DNA from: Clostridia bacterium | GTDB lineage: Bacteria > Bacillota > Clostridia > Christensenellales > Borkfalkiaceae | Length of the DNA stretch: 64,000 nt | NCBI GenBank assembly: GCA_017445995.1 | Contig: JAFSRT010000020.1 | Location: 1-64,000 of the forward strand | Reading direction: 5' to 3' | Part shown: one piece after another, positions 55,998-64,000 of the stretch | Position numbering within the stretch: position 1 is the stretch's first letter | Layout: every line of letters starts with the position of its first letter | Translations under genes and position numbers: made by a program | The notes under the pieces: model-generated | Database searches by the model: none | What the model saw: the letters and a program-made list of their open reading frames with translations, nothing else | Told to the model about the DNA's origin: nothing

Positions 55998-56001
55998 TTT
56001 T

Positions 56002-56289
56002 TTAAGATAATTGACTTTTAACTTTACAAAACTTGGTCTTTTCCTGTTCCAAATCTTTCTGCGGTGCGGATTCGACTTTATAATATCCGTGGTTGGTCAT
56101 CTGCAAAAAAACCTGCAACTGGTCTTCCGCCGTATCGTCGAAATGCGTTTTGCACATCTTTCTGAACCCGTCGCTTGCGCCTTCGGTTAATGCCGTGCCG
56201 TAAATCTTAACAAGCGTTTTTTCCGTATTCAATAAGTCTTGCAAAGAATCTTTTTCGTTTAACGTAACGTCTCTTTTATATCCTTCCAT
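56002..56289 (-). CDS. CotF-like spore coat protein
   Basis: A 95-residue, mostly helical protein. KDSLQDLLNTEKTLVKIYGTALTE resembles the Coat_F (CotF) family of spore coat proteins related to ferritin-like bundles. It follows a second small related gene by 12 bases. Expression in the mother cell late in sporulation is expected from family; no sigma-K promoter was identified. Confidence 0.75.
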   Translation of the reverse strand: MEGYKRDVTLNEKDSLQDLLNTEKTLVKIYGTALTEGASDGFRKMCKTHFDDTAEDQLQVFLQMTNHGYYKVESAPQKDLEQEKTKFCKVKSQLS

Positions 56290-56301
56290 ACATTTTCCCC
56301 C

Positions 56302-56487
56302 TTATAACATATTTAAAAGCGAATTAAAACGCTTTTCGTGATGGTCTGCTATTTTGTTTATTGCGTCCGCAAGCGGTTTATCCATAAGCGTTTTGCCGTA
56401 AAGCCTTGCTTTTTTGCACGCCTGTTCTTCATAGGTTAATAGGTCGCTGATTAAAGTCGCTTCCTTCGTCGTCAACATATTATTCAT
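56302..56487 (-). CDS. Small CotF-like protein
   Basis: A 61-residue helical protein starting MNNMLTTKEATLISDLLTYE after AAGGAG. TTKEATLISDLLTYEEQACKK is split here into the first helix of a CotF/DUF2383-like bundle, and HHEKRFNSLLNML ends it. With the next gene it forms a pair of spore-coat-like proteins, probably one operon. Confidence 0.7.
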   Translation of the reverse strand: MNNMLTTKEATLISDLLTYEEQACKKARLYGKTLMDKPLADAINKIADHHEKRFNSLLNML

Positions 56488-56579
56488 AATACTCTCCTTT
56501 TGCTATGTATTATTAACTGAAAGATAAATTATTATACGTTAAAAAGAAAAATTATGAATTTTATATTGACAATTATATA

Positions 56580-56609
56580 TTGACATATCAATATAAAATA
56601 ATATATAAT
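56580..56609 (+). promoter_or_regulatory. Sigma-A promoter of the acyltransferase gene
   Basis: TTGACA, 18-bp spacer, TATAAT. Another TTGACA lies at 56566-56571 with no matching -10 at good spacing. Confidence 0.6.
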
Positions 56610-56656
56610 TATGTTAAATTATTTATATAAATATTCGGAATACGGAAGGTTGTTTA

Positions 56657-57772
56657 ATGGAAAACACAAACTCGCAATTTATAAAAAACACAAAAGAAAA
56701 TACTGTGACGGAACGTAATTCAAATTTAGAATTATATAGAATTATCGTCATGATTTTAATAGTGGCACATCACTATATCGTAAACTCCGGTTTACTTAAA
56801 GTAATGAATCAAAATCCTTTGCTTGGTAAATCGATTTTCCTATACTTGTTCGGTGCGTGGGGAAAAACAGGAATAAACTGTTTCGTTCTTATTACCGGAT
56901 ATTTTATGTGCACAAAACATATAACTTCAAAGAAATTTTTTAAGCTTTTTTTTGAAGTAGAATTTTATAATATAATTTTTTATGCAATATTTTTATGCAC
57001 AGGTTACGCGCGCTTTTCAATAACCGATTTGGTAAATGCGATAATTCCTTTTTATTCGGTTGATAAAAACTTTTCAGGTTGCTTTTTAATTTTTTACTTG
57101 TTTATTCCTTTTCTTAATGTAATAATAAATAATATTACTAAAACACAACATATATTGCTAATATGCTTAATCTTATTTGTTTTTGTTATAATTGATACTT
57201 TACCAAAAAGTAGTATAACTTTCAATTACGTTTCATGGTTTATTTGTTTATATTGTATTTCATCATACGTAAGATTATATCCAAATAAAATATTCGACAA
57301 AACTAAAATGTGGGGGTTAATTTCATTATTACTCTTTATTTTAAGTTGTTTATCAATTATTCTTTTCTTGTACTACGGAGTTAAAATAAATAACAACGTT
57401 TACTATTACTATCTAGTGTCCGATTCAAATAGACCCCTTGCCGTATGTTTGGCATTTGCAAGTTTTTTATTCTTTAAAAATATTAAAATGCAAAACAGTA
57501 AATTTATTAATACCGTTTCTGTGTCAACGTTTGGCGTATTACTAATTCATGCAAATTCTGATACAATGAGACGCTGGTTGTGGGTAGACACTTTAAAGAA
57601 CGTAGAAATGTTTTCTACCAATTATATTGTTGTGCATGCACTTGTCAGCGTTCTCGCAGTTTTTATTATTTGTTCTTTCATTGATATAATTCGTTCAAAA
57701 ACGATTGAAAAACCGTTTATAAATTATATCGATAGTAAATATAACAAATTATTGTTAAAATTTAAAAAATAA
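56657..57772 (+). CDS. Acyltransferase 3 family membrane protein
   Basis: A 371-residue polytopic O-acyltransferase. RNSNLELYRIIVMILIVAHH is the conserved first helix with the catalytic His of the Acyl_transf_3 family, which acetylates surface sugars. About ten helices follow. The gene is clearly more A/T-rich than its neighbours, with many ATA, TTA and AAT codons, which may mean recent acquisition. It has a GGAAGG site and its own promoter. Confidence 0.87.
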   Translation: MENTNSQFIKNTKENTVTERNSNLELYRIIVMILIVAHHYIVNSGLLKVMNQNPLLGKSIFLYLFGAWGKTGINCFVLITGYFMCTKHITSKKFFKLFFEVEFYNIIFYAIFLCTGYARFSITDLVNAIIPFYSVDKNFSGCFLIFYLFIPFLNVIINNITKTQHILLICLILFVFVIIDTLPKSSITFNYVSWFICLYCISSYVRLYPNKIFDKTKMWGLISLLLFILSCLSIILFLYYGVKINNNVYYYYLVSDSNRPLAVCLAFASFLFFKNIKMQNSKFINTVSVSTFGVLLIHANSDTMRRWLWVDTLKNVEMFSTNYIVVHALVSVLAVFIICSFIDIIRSKTIEKPFINYIDSKYNKLLLKFKK

Positions 57773-57795
57773 TAACCAAAAATAAATTATATAAA

Positions 57796-57822
57796 AAACC
57801 CGACGGATTTTCCGTCGGGTTT
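57796..57822. terminator. Bidirectional terminator between the acyltransferase gene and pckG
   Basis: AAACCCGACGG pairs with CCGTCGGGTTT around ATTTT; six T follow on the minus strand, TTTAATTTTAT on the plus strand. Confidence 0.85.
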
Positions 57823-57840
57823 AATTTTATTTTATAACGC

Positions 57841-59619
57841 TTACTTATTAAGGTTTTTCTTTAACGCGTCGAGTTGTGCGTGAAGTTCCGCAGGAACTCT
57901 TTCGCCGATTTCTTTATAGAAACTTTCGATGCCTTCCGTTTCCTTCGTCCACGCGTCTTTATCGATAGAGAGTAAGTCTTCAACCGTATTTTCGGTGATG
58001 CCGTCTAATCCTTCGATATTGATGTCTTTTGCGTAAGGAATAAAACCGATTGCCGTTTCTCTTGCGTCAACCTTGCCTTCGCAACGCGCAAGTATCCAGT
58101 CGAGAACACGGAGATTGTCGCCAAATCCCGGCCAGATAAAGTTGCCGTTATCGTCCGTTCTGAACCAGTTTACGTTGAATATCTTCGGTTGATTTTTGAT
58201 TTTCGTGCCCATTTCAATCCAGTGCTTAAAGTAATCGCCCATATTGTATCCGACGAACGGACGCATAGCCATAGGGTCGCGACGAACAACGCCGACAGCA
58301 CCCGTTGCGGCAGCGGTCGTTTCACTTGCCATAATAGAACCTACGAACACGCCGTTATTCCAGTCTTTCGATTGATATACGAGCGGTGCGGTTTTAGCCC
58401 TTCTTCCGCCGAAGATGATTGCTGAAAGCGGAACTCCGTTAGGCGCTTCGAACTGGTCTGATAAGCAAGGGCAATTAACGGTCGGCGCAGTAAATCTCGA
58501 ATTCGGGTGCGCAGCCTTAATAGGCTTACCGTTCTCGTCAACTTTGCCTGCAACGAACTTGTTGCCTTTCCAGTCGATAAGGTGTTCGGGAACTTCCTTC
58601 GTCATACCTTCCCACCAAACGGTGTTATCGTCTTCATTGTAAGCAACGTTAGTAAATATTGTATTTTTCTTGGTAGATAAAAGTGCGTTAGGGTTAGACT
58701 TCATATTAGTTCCCGGGGCAACGCCGAAGAAACCGTTTTCAGGGTTTACCGCCCAAAGTCTTCCGTCTTCTCCGACTCTTATCCAAGCGATATCGTCGCC
58801 GACGCACCAGCATTTATAACCTTTGTTTTTATAGATTTCAGGCGGAATAAGCATTGCAAGGTTGGTCTTTCCGCAAGCGGACGGGAAAGCCGCCGCAACG
58901 TACTTGATTTCGCCTTTCGGATTTTCGATACCCAAAATAAGCATATGTTCAGCCATCCAGCCTTCCGTTTTACCAAGGTAAGACGCAATACGGAGTGCAA
59001 AACATTTTTTGCCGAGTAAAACGTTCCCGCCGTAATTACTGTTTATAGACATAATCGCGTTATCTTCAGGGAAGTGGCAGATGTATCTCTTTTCTTCGTT
59101 CAATTCCGCATAAGAGTGTAAACCTTTAATAAAGTCGCCGTCGCCCAACGCGTCGATAACCTTTTTGCCCACACGGGTCATGATAGCCATATTGAGAACT
59201 ACGTAAACAGAGTCGGTAAGTTCGATACCGATTTTAGAGAACTTACTGCCGACAGCACCCATAGAATACGGAATAACGTACATCGTTCTGCCCGTCATAA
59301 CGCCTTCGAATAAACCGTTAAGCATTTTATAGGCTTCGTCTTTATTCATCCAGTTATTGATAGGCGACGAATCGTCCTTATTAGAAGAACAGATAAAGGT
59401 TCTTCCTTCTACCCTTGCAACGTCGTTCACGCAAGTACGGTGAAGATAGCACCCGGGAAGTTTTTCCTGATTTAACTTAATTAAAATGCCTTCTTTAACG
59501 GCTAACGCCCTCAATTCTTCGAGTTGCGCTTCGCTACCGTCAATCCAAACGACTTTTTCAGGATTGCAAAGTTTTTTGGTTTGTTCAATGAATTCAAGAA
59601 CTTTTTTGTTTTGCGTCAT
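57841..59619 (-). CDS. pckG: Phosphoenolpyruvate carboxykinase (GTP)
   Basis: A 592-residue GTP-type PEPCK, interconverting oxaloacetate plus GTP and PEP plus CO2 plus GDP. The P-loop AAFPSACGKTN, the PGTNMKSNPNALLST segment, the FGGRRAKTAPLVYQ lid region and the GDNLRVLDWI end motif are diagnostic. In fermenters it often runs toward oxaloacetate. The ATG follows AAGGAGAC; a palindrome lies 20 bases upstream. Confidence 0.97.
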   Translation of the reverse strand: MTQNKKVLEFIEQTKKLCNPEKVVWIDGSEAQLEELRALAVKEGILIKLNQEKLPGCYLHRTCVNDVARVEGRTFICSSNKDDSSPINNWMNKDEAYKMLNGLFEGVMTGRTMYVIPYSMGAVGSKFSKIGIELTDSVYVVLNMAIMTRVGKKVIDALGDGDFIKGLHSYAELNEEKRYICHFPEDNAIMSINSNYGGNVLLGKKCFALRIASYLGKTEGWMAEHMLILGIENPKGEIKYVAAAFPSACGKTNLAMLIPPEIYKNKGYKCWCVGDDIAWIRVGEDGRLWAVNPENGFFGVAPGTNMKSNPNALLSTKKNTIFTNVAYNEDDNTVWWEGMTKEVPEHLIDWKGNKFVAGKVDENGKPIKAAHPNSRFTAPTVNCPCLSDQFEAPNGVPLSAIIFGGRRAKTAPLVYQSKDWNNGVFVGSIMASETTAAATGAVGVVRRDPMAMRPFVGYNMGDYFKHWIEMGTKIKNQPKIFNVNWFRTDDNGNFIWPGFGDNLRVLDWILARCEGKVDARETAIGFIPYAKDINIEGLDGITENTVEDLLSIDKDAWTKETEGIESFYKEIGERVPAELHAQLDALKKNLNK

Positions 59620-59639
59620 AAATTGTCTCCTTATGTAAG

Positions 59640-59654
59640 TTTGGTTTAACCAAA
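59640..59654 (-). promoter_or_regulatory. Palindrome in the pckG leader
   Basis: TTTGGTTTAACCAAA, a perfect seven-base inverted repeat with a one-base centre, 20 bases before the pckG ATG. It could be a repressor site or a small hairpin near the ribosome site. Confidence 0.4.
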
Positions 59655-59779
59655 AATAAAATTACTTTTTTATTTATAAAAATATATGCTTTTTGCCGTG
59701 ATTTTATATCTTTTTTTGTTCAGAATTACAAAAAAACGACTGTCAAAAACAAGTTTTTTTCCAACTTTCGGCAGTTTAT

Positions 59780-59808
59780 ATTATACCATTATTATTTTTT
59801 TTTGTAAA
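59780..59808 (-). promoter_or_regulatory. Sigma-A promoter of pckG
   Basis: TTTACA (59808-59803), 17-bp spacer, TATAAT (59785-59780). Confidence 0.65.
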
Positions 59809-59948
59809 GTCTATATTTTGCAATTTTTTTCATTTTTAAAAATTTTTAGTAATATAATATTCTAAAATACGCCAAAAATATATTTTATTTCTTATTGTTT
59901 TTATTTTTTTATCGCATATATTTATTATATATAGTAAACGTGGGTCTT

Positions 59949-60905
59949 ATGGAAGATAAAGTTTTAATAATAAAACAGATAGAAGACGGATTTTCCGAAA
60001 AGAAGATAAGCGGGGTTATGCGTCTTGAAGAAGAAAACGGCTACGCGGTGTTTCACCTGTCGCTTATTAACGTTCCCTATTTTGGCGGAACGTTTTATGC
60101 AGTTTTATACACGGAAGACTGTAATCCTGTCTTTATTAAATTAGGTTCTCGCCCGTCTTCCGTTTCACAGGTAATAGAAGACTATAAGGTTTTTTCCGCC
60201 CCTACCGTGTGCGGGCTTATCTACGCCGAAAAAAGCGACTGCACGGCAGTCGGGTTTGCACAGGAAGAAAACGTCACTACTCTTTCCGCTTTTAAAAAGA
60301 CGGTTAAAGACGCGTTTATTTCCGCCGTCATAAACGGCGACGCTACCGCCGAACAATATAACGACGAAGTAGTTGCGACGGAGAATTATTACGAATTAGA
60401 TAAAGACTTTGAAAAAAAACTCGATAAAATAGAAAGGTTATATTTTAATGCAACGAATACAGATAGCGACCGCTATAATAAAGAACAAGAAGAATCGGGA
60501 AAAGACGGCTTTACTGCTTACCGCAATCAAGATGAGAAATACTCTGACTATAATGCGGAATACAGAGAAGACCGACCCTACTACAAACGGTTTGAAAAAG
60601 AATTAGACGGCATTTTTTCGTCATTTATAAAAGAAGAAAGTCTGTCCGCCGTTATTCCCGATAGCGAGTGGGTAAAAATAAACTTCAAAAAAGAAAAGTA
60701 CTACGTCGTGGGGCAAATAAAAGAAAAGGGCAGTCTAAAATACATTTGCTACGGCGTACCGTCCGAATATCGCGACGCACCGCCGAAAGAGTTATCGGGG
60801 CTGTGTTCCTTTATTCCGAAATCTGTTTTTGACCTTAACGGCGAAGGCTATTTTATTATTTTTCAGGACGCAATCACGGGAAAGTGCGTAAAAAAACCTA
60901 CTTGA
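59949..60905 (+). CDS. Uncharacterised protein conserved-looking at both ends
   Basis: A 318-residue soluble protein beginning MEDKVLIIKQIEDGFSEKK at 59949. It has a folded N-terminal part (to about 130), an acidic Tyr/Asp-rich linker (about 150-215), and a C-terminal domain (about 230-318) with KYICYGVPSEYRDAPPKEL and FIPKSVFDLNGEGYFIIF. I do not recognise a characterised family. The start has only GTGGG nearby. Its terminator overlaps the last codons and the stop. Confidence 0.75.
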   Translation: MEDKVLIIKQIEDGFSEKKISGVMRLEEENGYAVFHLSLINVPYFGGTFYAVLYTEDCNPVFIKLGSRPSSVSQVIEDYKVFSAPTVCGLIYAEKSDCTAVGFAQEENVTTLSAFKKTVKDAFISAVINGDATAEQYNDEVVATENYYELDKDFEKKLDKIERLYFNATNTDSDRYNKEQEESGKDGFTAYRNQDEKYSDYNAEYREDRPYYKRFEKELDGIFSSFIKEESLSAVIPDSEWVKINFKKEKYYVVGQIKEKGSLKYICYGVPSEYRDAPPKELSGLCSFIPKSVFDLNGEGYFIIFQDAITGKCVKKPT

Positions 60906-60920
60906 TTCAAGTAGGTTTTT
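60892..60920. terminator. Terminator overlapping the stop codon of the 59949 gene
   Basis: CCTACTTG pairs with CAAGTAGG around ATT, extended by A-T pairs, with T-runs on both strands. The 5' arm includes the last codons and the TGA (60903-60905). It can also serve ypeB. Confidence 0.85.
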
Positions 60921-60937
60921 TATTTTATATTTATAAT

Positions 60938-62446
60938 TTACATTAAAAGCGTGCCTTCCGAAGACTTTATAACCTTAAACATTTCTTTTTGTTTTCCCGA
61001 TACAGCGTCTATATACACGTAATATTGCGACCCGTCGTATTCGCCGTATACTTCATAGCAAAGGGTTTCGCTTTTCGTTCCGATAGGGATAACCACAATC
61101 CTTACGCTTTCGATATCGATATTAGAAGAAACTTTTTCTTTCGCTTCCAAAACCGATATGGAAGGCGAACCTATCTCTCTTTCCGTATGATTGATATAAT
61201 AAGATGACGCTTCCGCCCCGATTATCTGCCCCGTTTCCGCGCACACTCTAACTTTAACAAGGTCGGAATAAATAACTATATCGTCTACCGTATACGCGAA
61301 GTTTATAGTGTACACGTTGTTAGAAAGGTTGACCCATACCGCGTCCATATCTAAAACGCCTATATACTCTAAAAACTCTTTCGCCTTTTCTATCGCGCTG
61401 TCCTGTCCGTAATTTACGGCACTGCAACTGCCCGAGTAAGCAAACATAACGAGTTTTCCGCCCCGCTTGCTTATCTGACCGTAAAGCGTTTCGTCGCCGA
61501 CGTTACCCTGAAAATTATAGCACGCGATTTCGCCCGCCGTTTCGCCCATTTCTTGAATATCCGAAATATTATGCCCGTTAAATATCCCTGCAAAAATCTC
61601 TTTTGCCGAATCTTTCGATATTTCGTCGCCCGAAAGCCCTTTTATTTCCCTGTTATTTATTCCGTCCGAAAACGGCCCGTCATAAATCAGTTCGGGGTAG
61701 TTTATCGACATATTTTCAAGTTCGTTGAAGTTCTTAACTACGATACTTCCTTCGTCCATATTGTAAAAGGAAAAATTATCGCCCATATTGTTAAGCGTTT
61801 TTATAAGCATTTCTTTAAGGTTTTTGTTGGACGAATACAGTTGAAATAAAATTGTAATATCTTCTTCCGACGCACTTTTTTCTTCCGCCACCTTTTTACT
61901 TAAATACTTTGAAAAGTCGCCTATCTGGTTGATAAGTTTCGTTGTGTAAAACTTGTTTTCGTCCTTTAAGGGAAGTTGCCTTAAACTGCTTTCACATACT
62001 TCGCTGTTTATCGCCGTGTCCATAAGATAGCCTTGAAACGAACTCTTGTCTTTCGTCGCAAGTGCCTTCGATAGGTTTAAGTCTATGTTCTCGACCTGTT
62101 CTATCGTGTTGTAAAAGGACTGCGTGTATTCGGCGTTTAAGAGTGTATCGCTTTCTCTCGGTAAAATAAACGAAAGGGTAAGCGCCGACGCAAGCATAAA
62201 TGAAAGAAAGGATAAAAAGGTAATAGCACCTAAAAGTTTTTTATTCTTTTTCGGTTTCTTTTGCGTGCCGTCTACCATCGTTTCGTTTCTAATGGTTTCA
62301 GAATAATCGTTTTTATGCCCCGCCTTTTTCTCTTTCTCTAATAGTTTTTGTTCCTTTTCTAAAAGCGTTTCTTTCTTATTTTCAGTTCCTTTTTTATTGA
62401 TTATGCTTTCAACTTTTTCGTATGCGCTGTTCTTTTTGTTTTTCAT
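60938..62446 (-). CDS. ypeB: Germination protein YpeB
   Basis: A 502-residue YpeB, required to localise and stabilise the cortex lytic enzyme SleB in spores. It has a Lys/Glu-rich cytoplasmic N-terminus of about 70 residues, one membrane helix (about 72-94), and C-terminal PepSY-like modules typical of the family (for example SAIEKAKEFLEYIGV and VLEAKEKVSSNI). The B. subtilis protein is about 450 residues, and the extra length is the charged N-terminal tail. It follows sleB by 13 bases. Confidence 0.9.
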   Translation of the reverse strand: MKNKKNSAYEKVESIINKKGTENKKETLLEKEQKLLEKEKKAGHKNDYSETIRNETMVDGTQKKPKKNKKLLGAITFLSFLSFMLASALTLSFILPRESDTLLNAEYTQSFYNTIEQVENIDLNLSKALATKDKSSFQGYLMDTAINSEVCESSLRQLPLKDENKFYTTKLINQIGDFSKYLSKKVAEEKSASEEDITILFQLYSSNKNLKEMLIKTLNNMGDNFSFYNMDEGSIVVKNFNELENMSINYPELIYDGPFSDGINNREIKGLSGDEISKDSAKEIFAGIFNGHNISDIQEMGETAGEIACYNFQGNVGDETLYGQISKRGGKLVMFAYSGSCSAVNYGQDSAIEKAKEFLEYIGVLDMDAVWVNLSNNVYTINFAYTVDDIVIYSDLVKVRVCAETGQIIGAEASSYYINHTEREIGSPSISVLEAKEKVSSNIDIESVRIVVIPIGTKSETLCYEVYGEYDGSQYYVYIDAVSGKQKEMFKVIKSSEGTLLM

Positions 62447-62459
62447 TTTTTATTTCCCC

Positions 62460-63149
62460 CTATTTTGCAAATATATGGTTGCCTATAACTATCGTCGTTT
62501 GCCTTGAAAATATCCAACTACTCGTCGCTATTTTCGGATTATAATAGTAAATTGCGCCGTACGTCGGGTCCCACCCGTTCATAGCGTCCTGCGCCGCCTT
62601 CTTTGCCGTCGCGTTCGGGGTCAGATTTATCTGCCCGTCGTTTACCGCCGTGAACGCGTTCCGCTGATAGATTACGCCCGACATAGTGTTAGGGAAAGAC
62701 GCGCTTTTTATTCTGTTCATAACTACCGCGCCTACCGCCACCTGACCGACGTAACTTTCGCCCCGTGCTTCACCGTAAATTAGTCGTGCTAAAAGCGTTA
62801 CGTCGTTATTGCTGTAATTAGTCGAAGCAGACGAAGTGTCGGCAGTCGCGACGATACCCATTGCGGCAAGAGTTTTCGGCCCTGCGATACCGTCCGCCGT
62901 CAGCCCGTTCTTTTTTTGGAAATAGATTACCGCCGCCTTGGTTTTCGCGCCGAAAATACCGTCCACCGCACCCGTGTAGTAGCCCCAGTTTTTAAGTTTC
63001 TGTTGCATAAGTTTTACGGTCGAACCCGTGTTCCCTTGCTTTAACACTATCGCCGAAGTTTCTTCCGTTTTTATTCCCGCGTTCGGGATAAACATAAGCA
63101 TACTGAACGCAAAAACAAAACAAAACGCTAAAATAATTATTTTTTTCAT
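62460..63149 (-). CDS. sleB: Spore cortex-lytic enzyme SleB
   Basis: A 229-residue lytic transglycosylase for spore cortex peptidoglycan. A signal peptide (1-25) is followed by a peptidoglycan-binding domain (about 35-98, [19 protein letters not shown]) and the SleB/Hydrolase_2 domain (about 115-229) with catalytic Glu127 in YGEARGE. It is degraded toward muramic-delta-lactam-containing cortex at germination. Its start overlaps the spoIIR stop by four bases. Confidence 0.92.
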   Translation of the reverse strand: MKKIIILAFCFVFAFSMLMFIPNAGIKTEETSAIVLKQGNTGSTVKLMQQKLKNWGYYTGAVDGIFGAKTKAAVIYFQKKNGLTADGIAGPKTLAAMGIVATADTSSASTNYSNNDVTLLARLIYGEARGESYVGQVAVGAVVMNRIKSASFPNTMSGVIYQRNAFTAVNDGQINLTPNATAKKAAQDAMNGWDPTYGAIYYYNPKIATSSWIFSRQTTIVIGNHIFAK

Positions 63150-63679
63150 TTAGTCCCCCTTCTTCTTAAAAAATCGTCTATGATTTCAAGAAGTTTGCTT
63201 TTATATGTAATATTTTCGCCGTTTCCGACAAAGCATAACGGCGGGTAAACAACGCACCACCAGTTATCGCCGTCGCCGTCGCCAAGATTTACTATAAGCG
63301 CGTCGTAATAACCGCTTTTTAAGGTCAGCGAATTATACGTTCTTGTCGGGAACTTTTCGTTTTTAATTTCCGCGTCAGATTTATAGTTAAACTTATAAGA
63401 AAATAAAACGCCGTCCGCAACTTTTTCTATTTCCTTTTCTTTTTCACGAAGGACTTTTTCGGCTTGCCGTTTCGTTTTACAGTCCGATAAATACGGCGTT
63501 AAAAAGGAAACTATTTCTTCTTTAACTTTATATTTAACGGCTTGGTCTTCTTCGCTGTTTGAATTTGCCCTGATATGTATTCTTAAATATTCCGTGTGCG
63601 TATTTTCGGTATAAAACGAGAAAACGAAAATGCCGACGGCAAGTAAACAAAGTAATAAACAAAAATAAAGCCTTTTCAT
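63146..63679 (-). CDS. spoIIR: Stage II sporulation protein R
   Basis: A 177-residue SpoIIR, the forespore signal that triggers SpoIIGA processing of pro-sigma-E in the mother cell. An N-terminal membrane/signal segment ([20 protein letters not shown]) precedes the conserved [22 protein letters not shown] and [11 protein letters not shown] motifs. The ATG at 63679 follows AAGGAGAG; the longer frame to 63775 crosses the promoter. A sigma-F-like promoter lies upstream. Confidence 0.93.
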   Translation of the reverse strand: MKRLYFCLLLCLLAVGIFVFSFYTENTHTEYLRIHIRANSNSEEDQAVKYKVKEEIVSFLTPYLSDCKTKRQAEKVLREKEKEIEKVADGVLFSYKFNYKSDAEIKNEKFPTRTYNSLTLKSGYYDALIVNLGDGDGDNWWCVVYPPLCFVGNGENITYKSKLLEIIDDFLRRRGTK

Positions 63680-63705
63680 AGATATTTTTCTCTCCTTATA
63701 GCAAA

Positions 63706-63735
63706 TGTTATTGCCAAAAAAGAGTTTTAATATAC
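63706..63735 (-). promoter_or_regulatory. Candidate sigma-F/sigma-G promoter of spoIIR-sleB-ypeB
   Basis: GTATA (63735-63731), 15-bp spacer, GGCAATAACA (63715-63706), resembling the forespore sigma consensus with two mismatches in the -10 region. No sigma-A promoter is evident here. Confidence 0.45.
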
Positions 63736-63753
63736 CTATAAAAAGGGCAAAAA

Positions 63754-63777
63754 AAGTGGCAACGAAAGTTGCCACTT
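63754..63777 (-). terminator. Terminator of the truncated gene at the right edge
   Basis: AAGTGGCAAC pairs perfectly with GTTGCCACTT around TTTC, followed by TTTTT on the minus strand; it separates that gene from spoIIR. Confidence 0.85.
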
Positions 63778-63799
63778 AAAAACTATGTTTTATTTTTAA

Positions 63800-64000
63800 T
63801 TAAAATGCGTGTTCCGTAATGTTAACGGTAATCGTTCCGCTGGAAGCAGTTGCAATAAAGAATATTTCTGCCTGCGTGATTGCGGTTGCACCCGTATCAC
63901 TTTGATCGTACGTAAATAACTGGCAAGTTAAAGTTGCAGAAGCGCCTGCCGCCGCAGTCTTATGTTCGGTATATCCTATACCTGAACCGTTGCCTTTGTC
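63800..64000 (-). CDS. Partial protein of unknown function (C-terminal 66 residues)
   Basis: Only the last 66 codons are inside the window; the stop TAA is at 63800-63802 and a strong terminator follows. The visible part is Thr/Ala/Gly-rich with alternating hydrophobic residues (ASSGTITVNITEHAF at the end), consistent with a beta-rich extracellular or surface domain. No family is recognised. Confidence 0.65.
   Translation of the reverse strand, partial: DKGNGSGIGYTEHKTAAAGASATLTCQLFTYDQSDTGATAITQAEIFFIATASSGTITVNITEHAF

Larger units (their letters stand above)
59620..59948. other. A/T-rich divergent region upstream of pckG
   Basis: No gene in 329 bases. It holds the pckG promoter (59780-59808), a leader of about 150 nt, a palindrome at 59640-59654 and, at the far end, weak promoter-like sequence for the plus-strand gene at 59949. 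No recognised riboswitch was seen. Confidence 0.5.

Noticed and set aside
63680..63775. Extended N-terminus for SpoIIR
   Set aside because: Covers the terminator of the neighbouring gene and the sigma-F-like promoter; the ATG at 63679 has AAGGAGAG.

Overview
The window reads as a chromosomal segment of a low-to-moderate GC, endospore-forming Bacillota, most likely class Clostridia and probably an uncultured gut lineage. This is an inference. It rests on strong AGGAGG ribosome binding sites, sigma-A promoters close to TTGACA-N17-TATAAT, Firmicutes gene neighbourhoods (rpsB-tsf-pyrH-frr-uppS-cdsA-dxr-rseP; tmk-holB-ricT-trmN-rsmI; ruvX-DUF1292), sporulation and germination genes (spoIIR, sleB, ypeB, CotF-like proteins, a SpoIIQ-like LytM protein), and acetate (pta-ackA), GTP-PEPCK and glutamate dehydrogenase metabolism. 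No rRNA or tRNA genes, insertion sequences, phage genes or CRISPR arrays were seen.

Layout. 1-1.3 kb: an XRE-type membrane regulator followed by a lipoprotein cut by the left edge. 1.4-1.6 kb: an unidentified structured RNA with its own promoter and terminator. 1.7-14.0 kb: rpoB-rpoC, then rpsL-rpsG-fusA-tuf, with extra promoters before rpsL and tuf. 14.3-15.7 kb (+): rqcP and a fused ispDF. 15.8-20.4 kb: rpmF, yceD, ackA, pta and the divergent tmcAL; a two-copy folded repeat separates pta from ackA. 20.5-21.8 kb: gdhA. 21.9-29 kb: the translation, lipid-carrier and MEP-pathway cluster. 29-35.5 kb: DUF1292, ruvX, surface lipoproteins, an M1-type peptidase, a LytM peptidase and uncharacterised envelope proteins. 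35.6-37.4 kb (+): HU and an ion transporter. 37.4-46 kb: a replication/RNA-modification cluster with a ferredoxin, then lysS and greA. 46.1-48.1 kb: a Cys-rich peptide, rplI and tyrS. 48.2-54.6 kb: envelope glycan/lipid genes and an Lrp-aminotransferase pair. 54.7-57.8 kb: small proteins, queT behind a probable preQ1 riboswitch, CotF-like proteins and an AT-rich acyltransferase. 57.8-60.9 kb: pckG and an uncharacterised protein. 60.9-63.7 kb: spoIIR-sleB-ypeB. 63.8-64 kb: the 3' end of an unknown gene.

The content is mostly core. The less ordinary signals are at RNA level: the independent RNA near 1.5 kb; the tandem hairpin repeat with compensatory changes between pta and ackA; three genes whose Shine-Dalgarno lies in the 3' arm of an intrinsic-terminator-like hairpin with the U-run ending at the start codon (33005, 34224 and the riboswitch-controlled queT); and five genes with no Shine-Dalgarno whose start codon falls 6 to 9 bases after a good -10 box, suggesting leaderless mRNAs.
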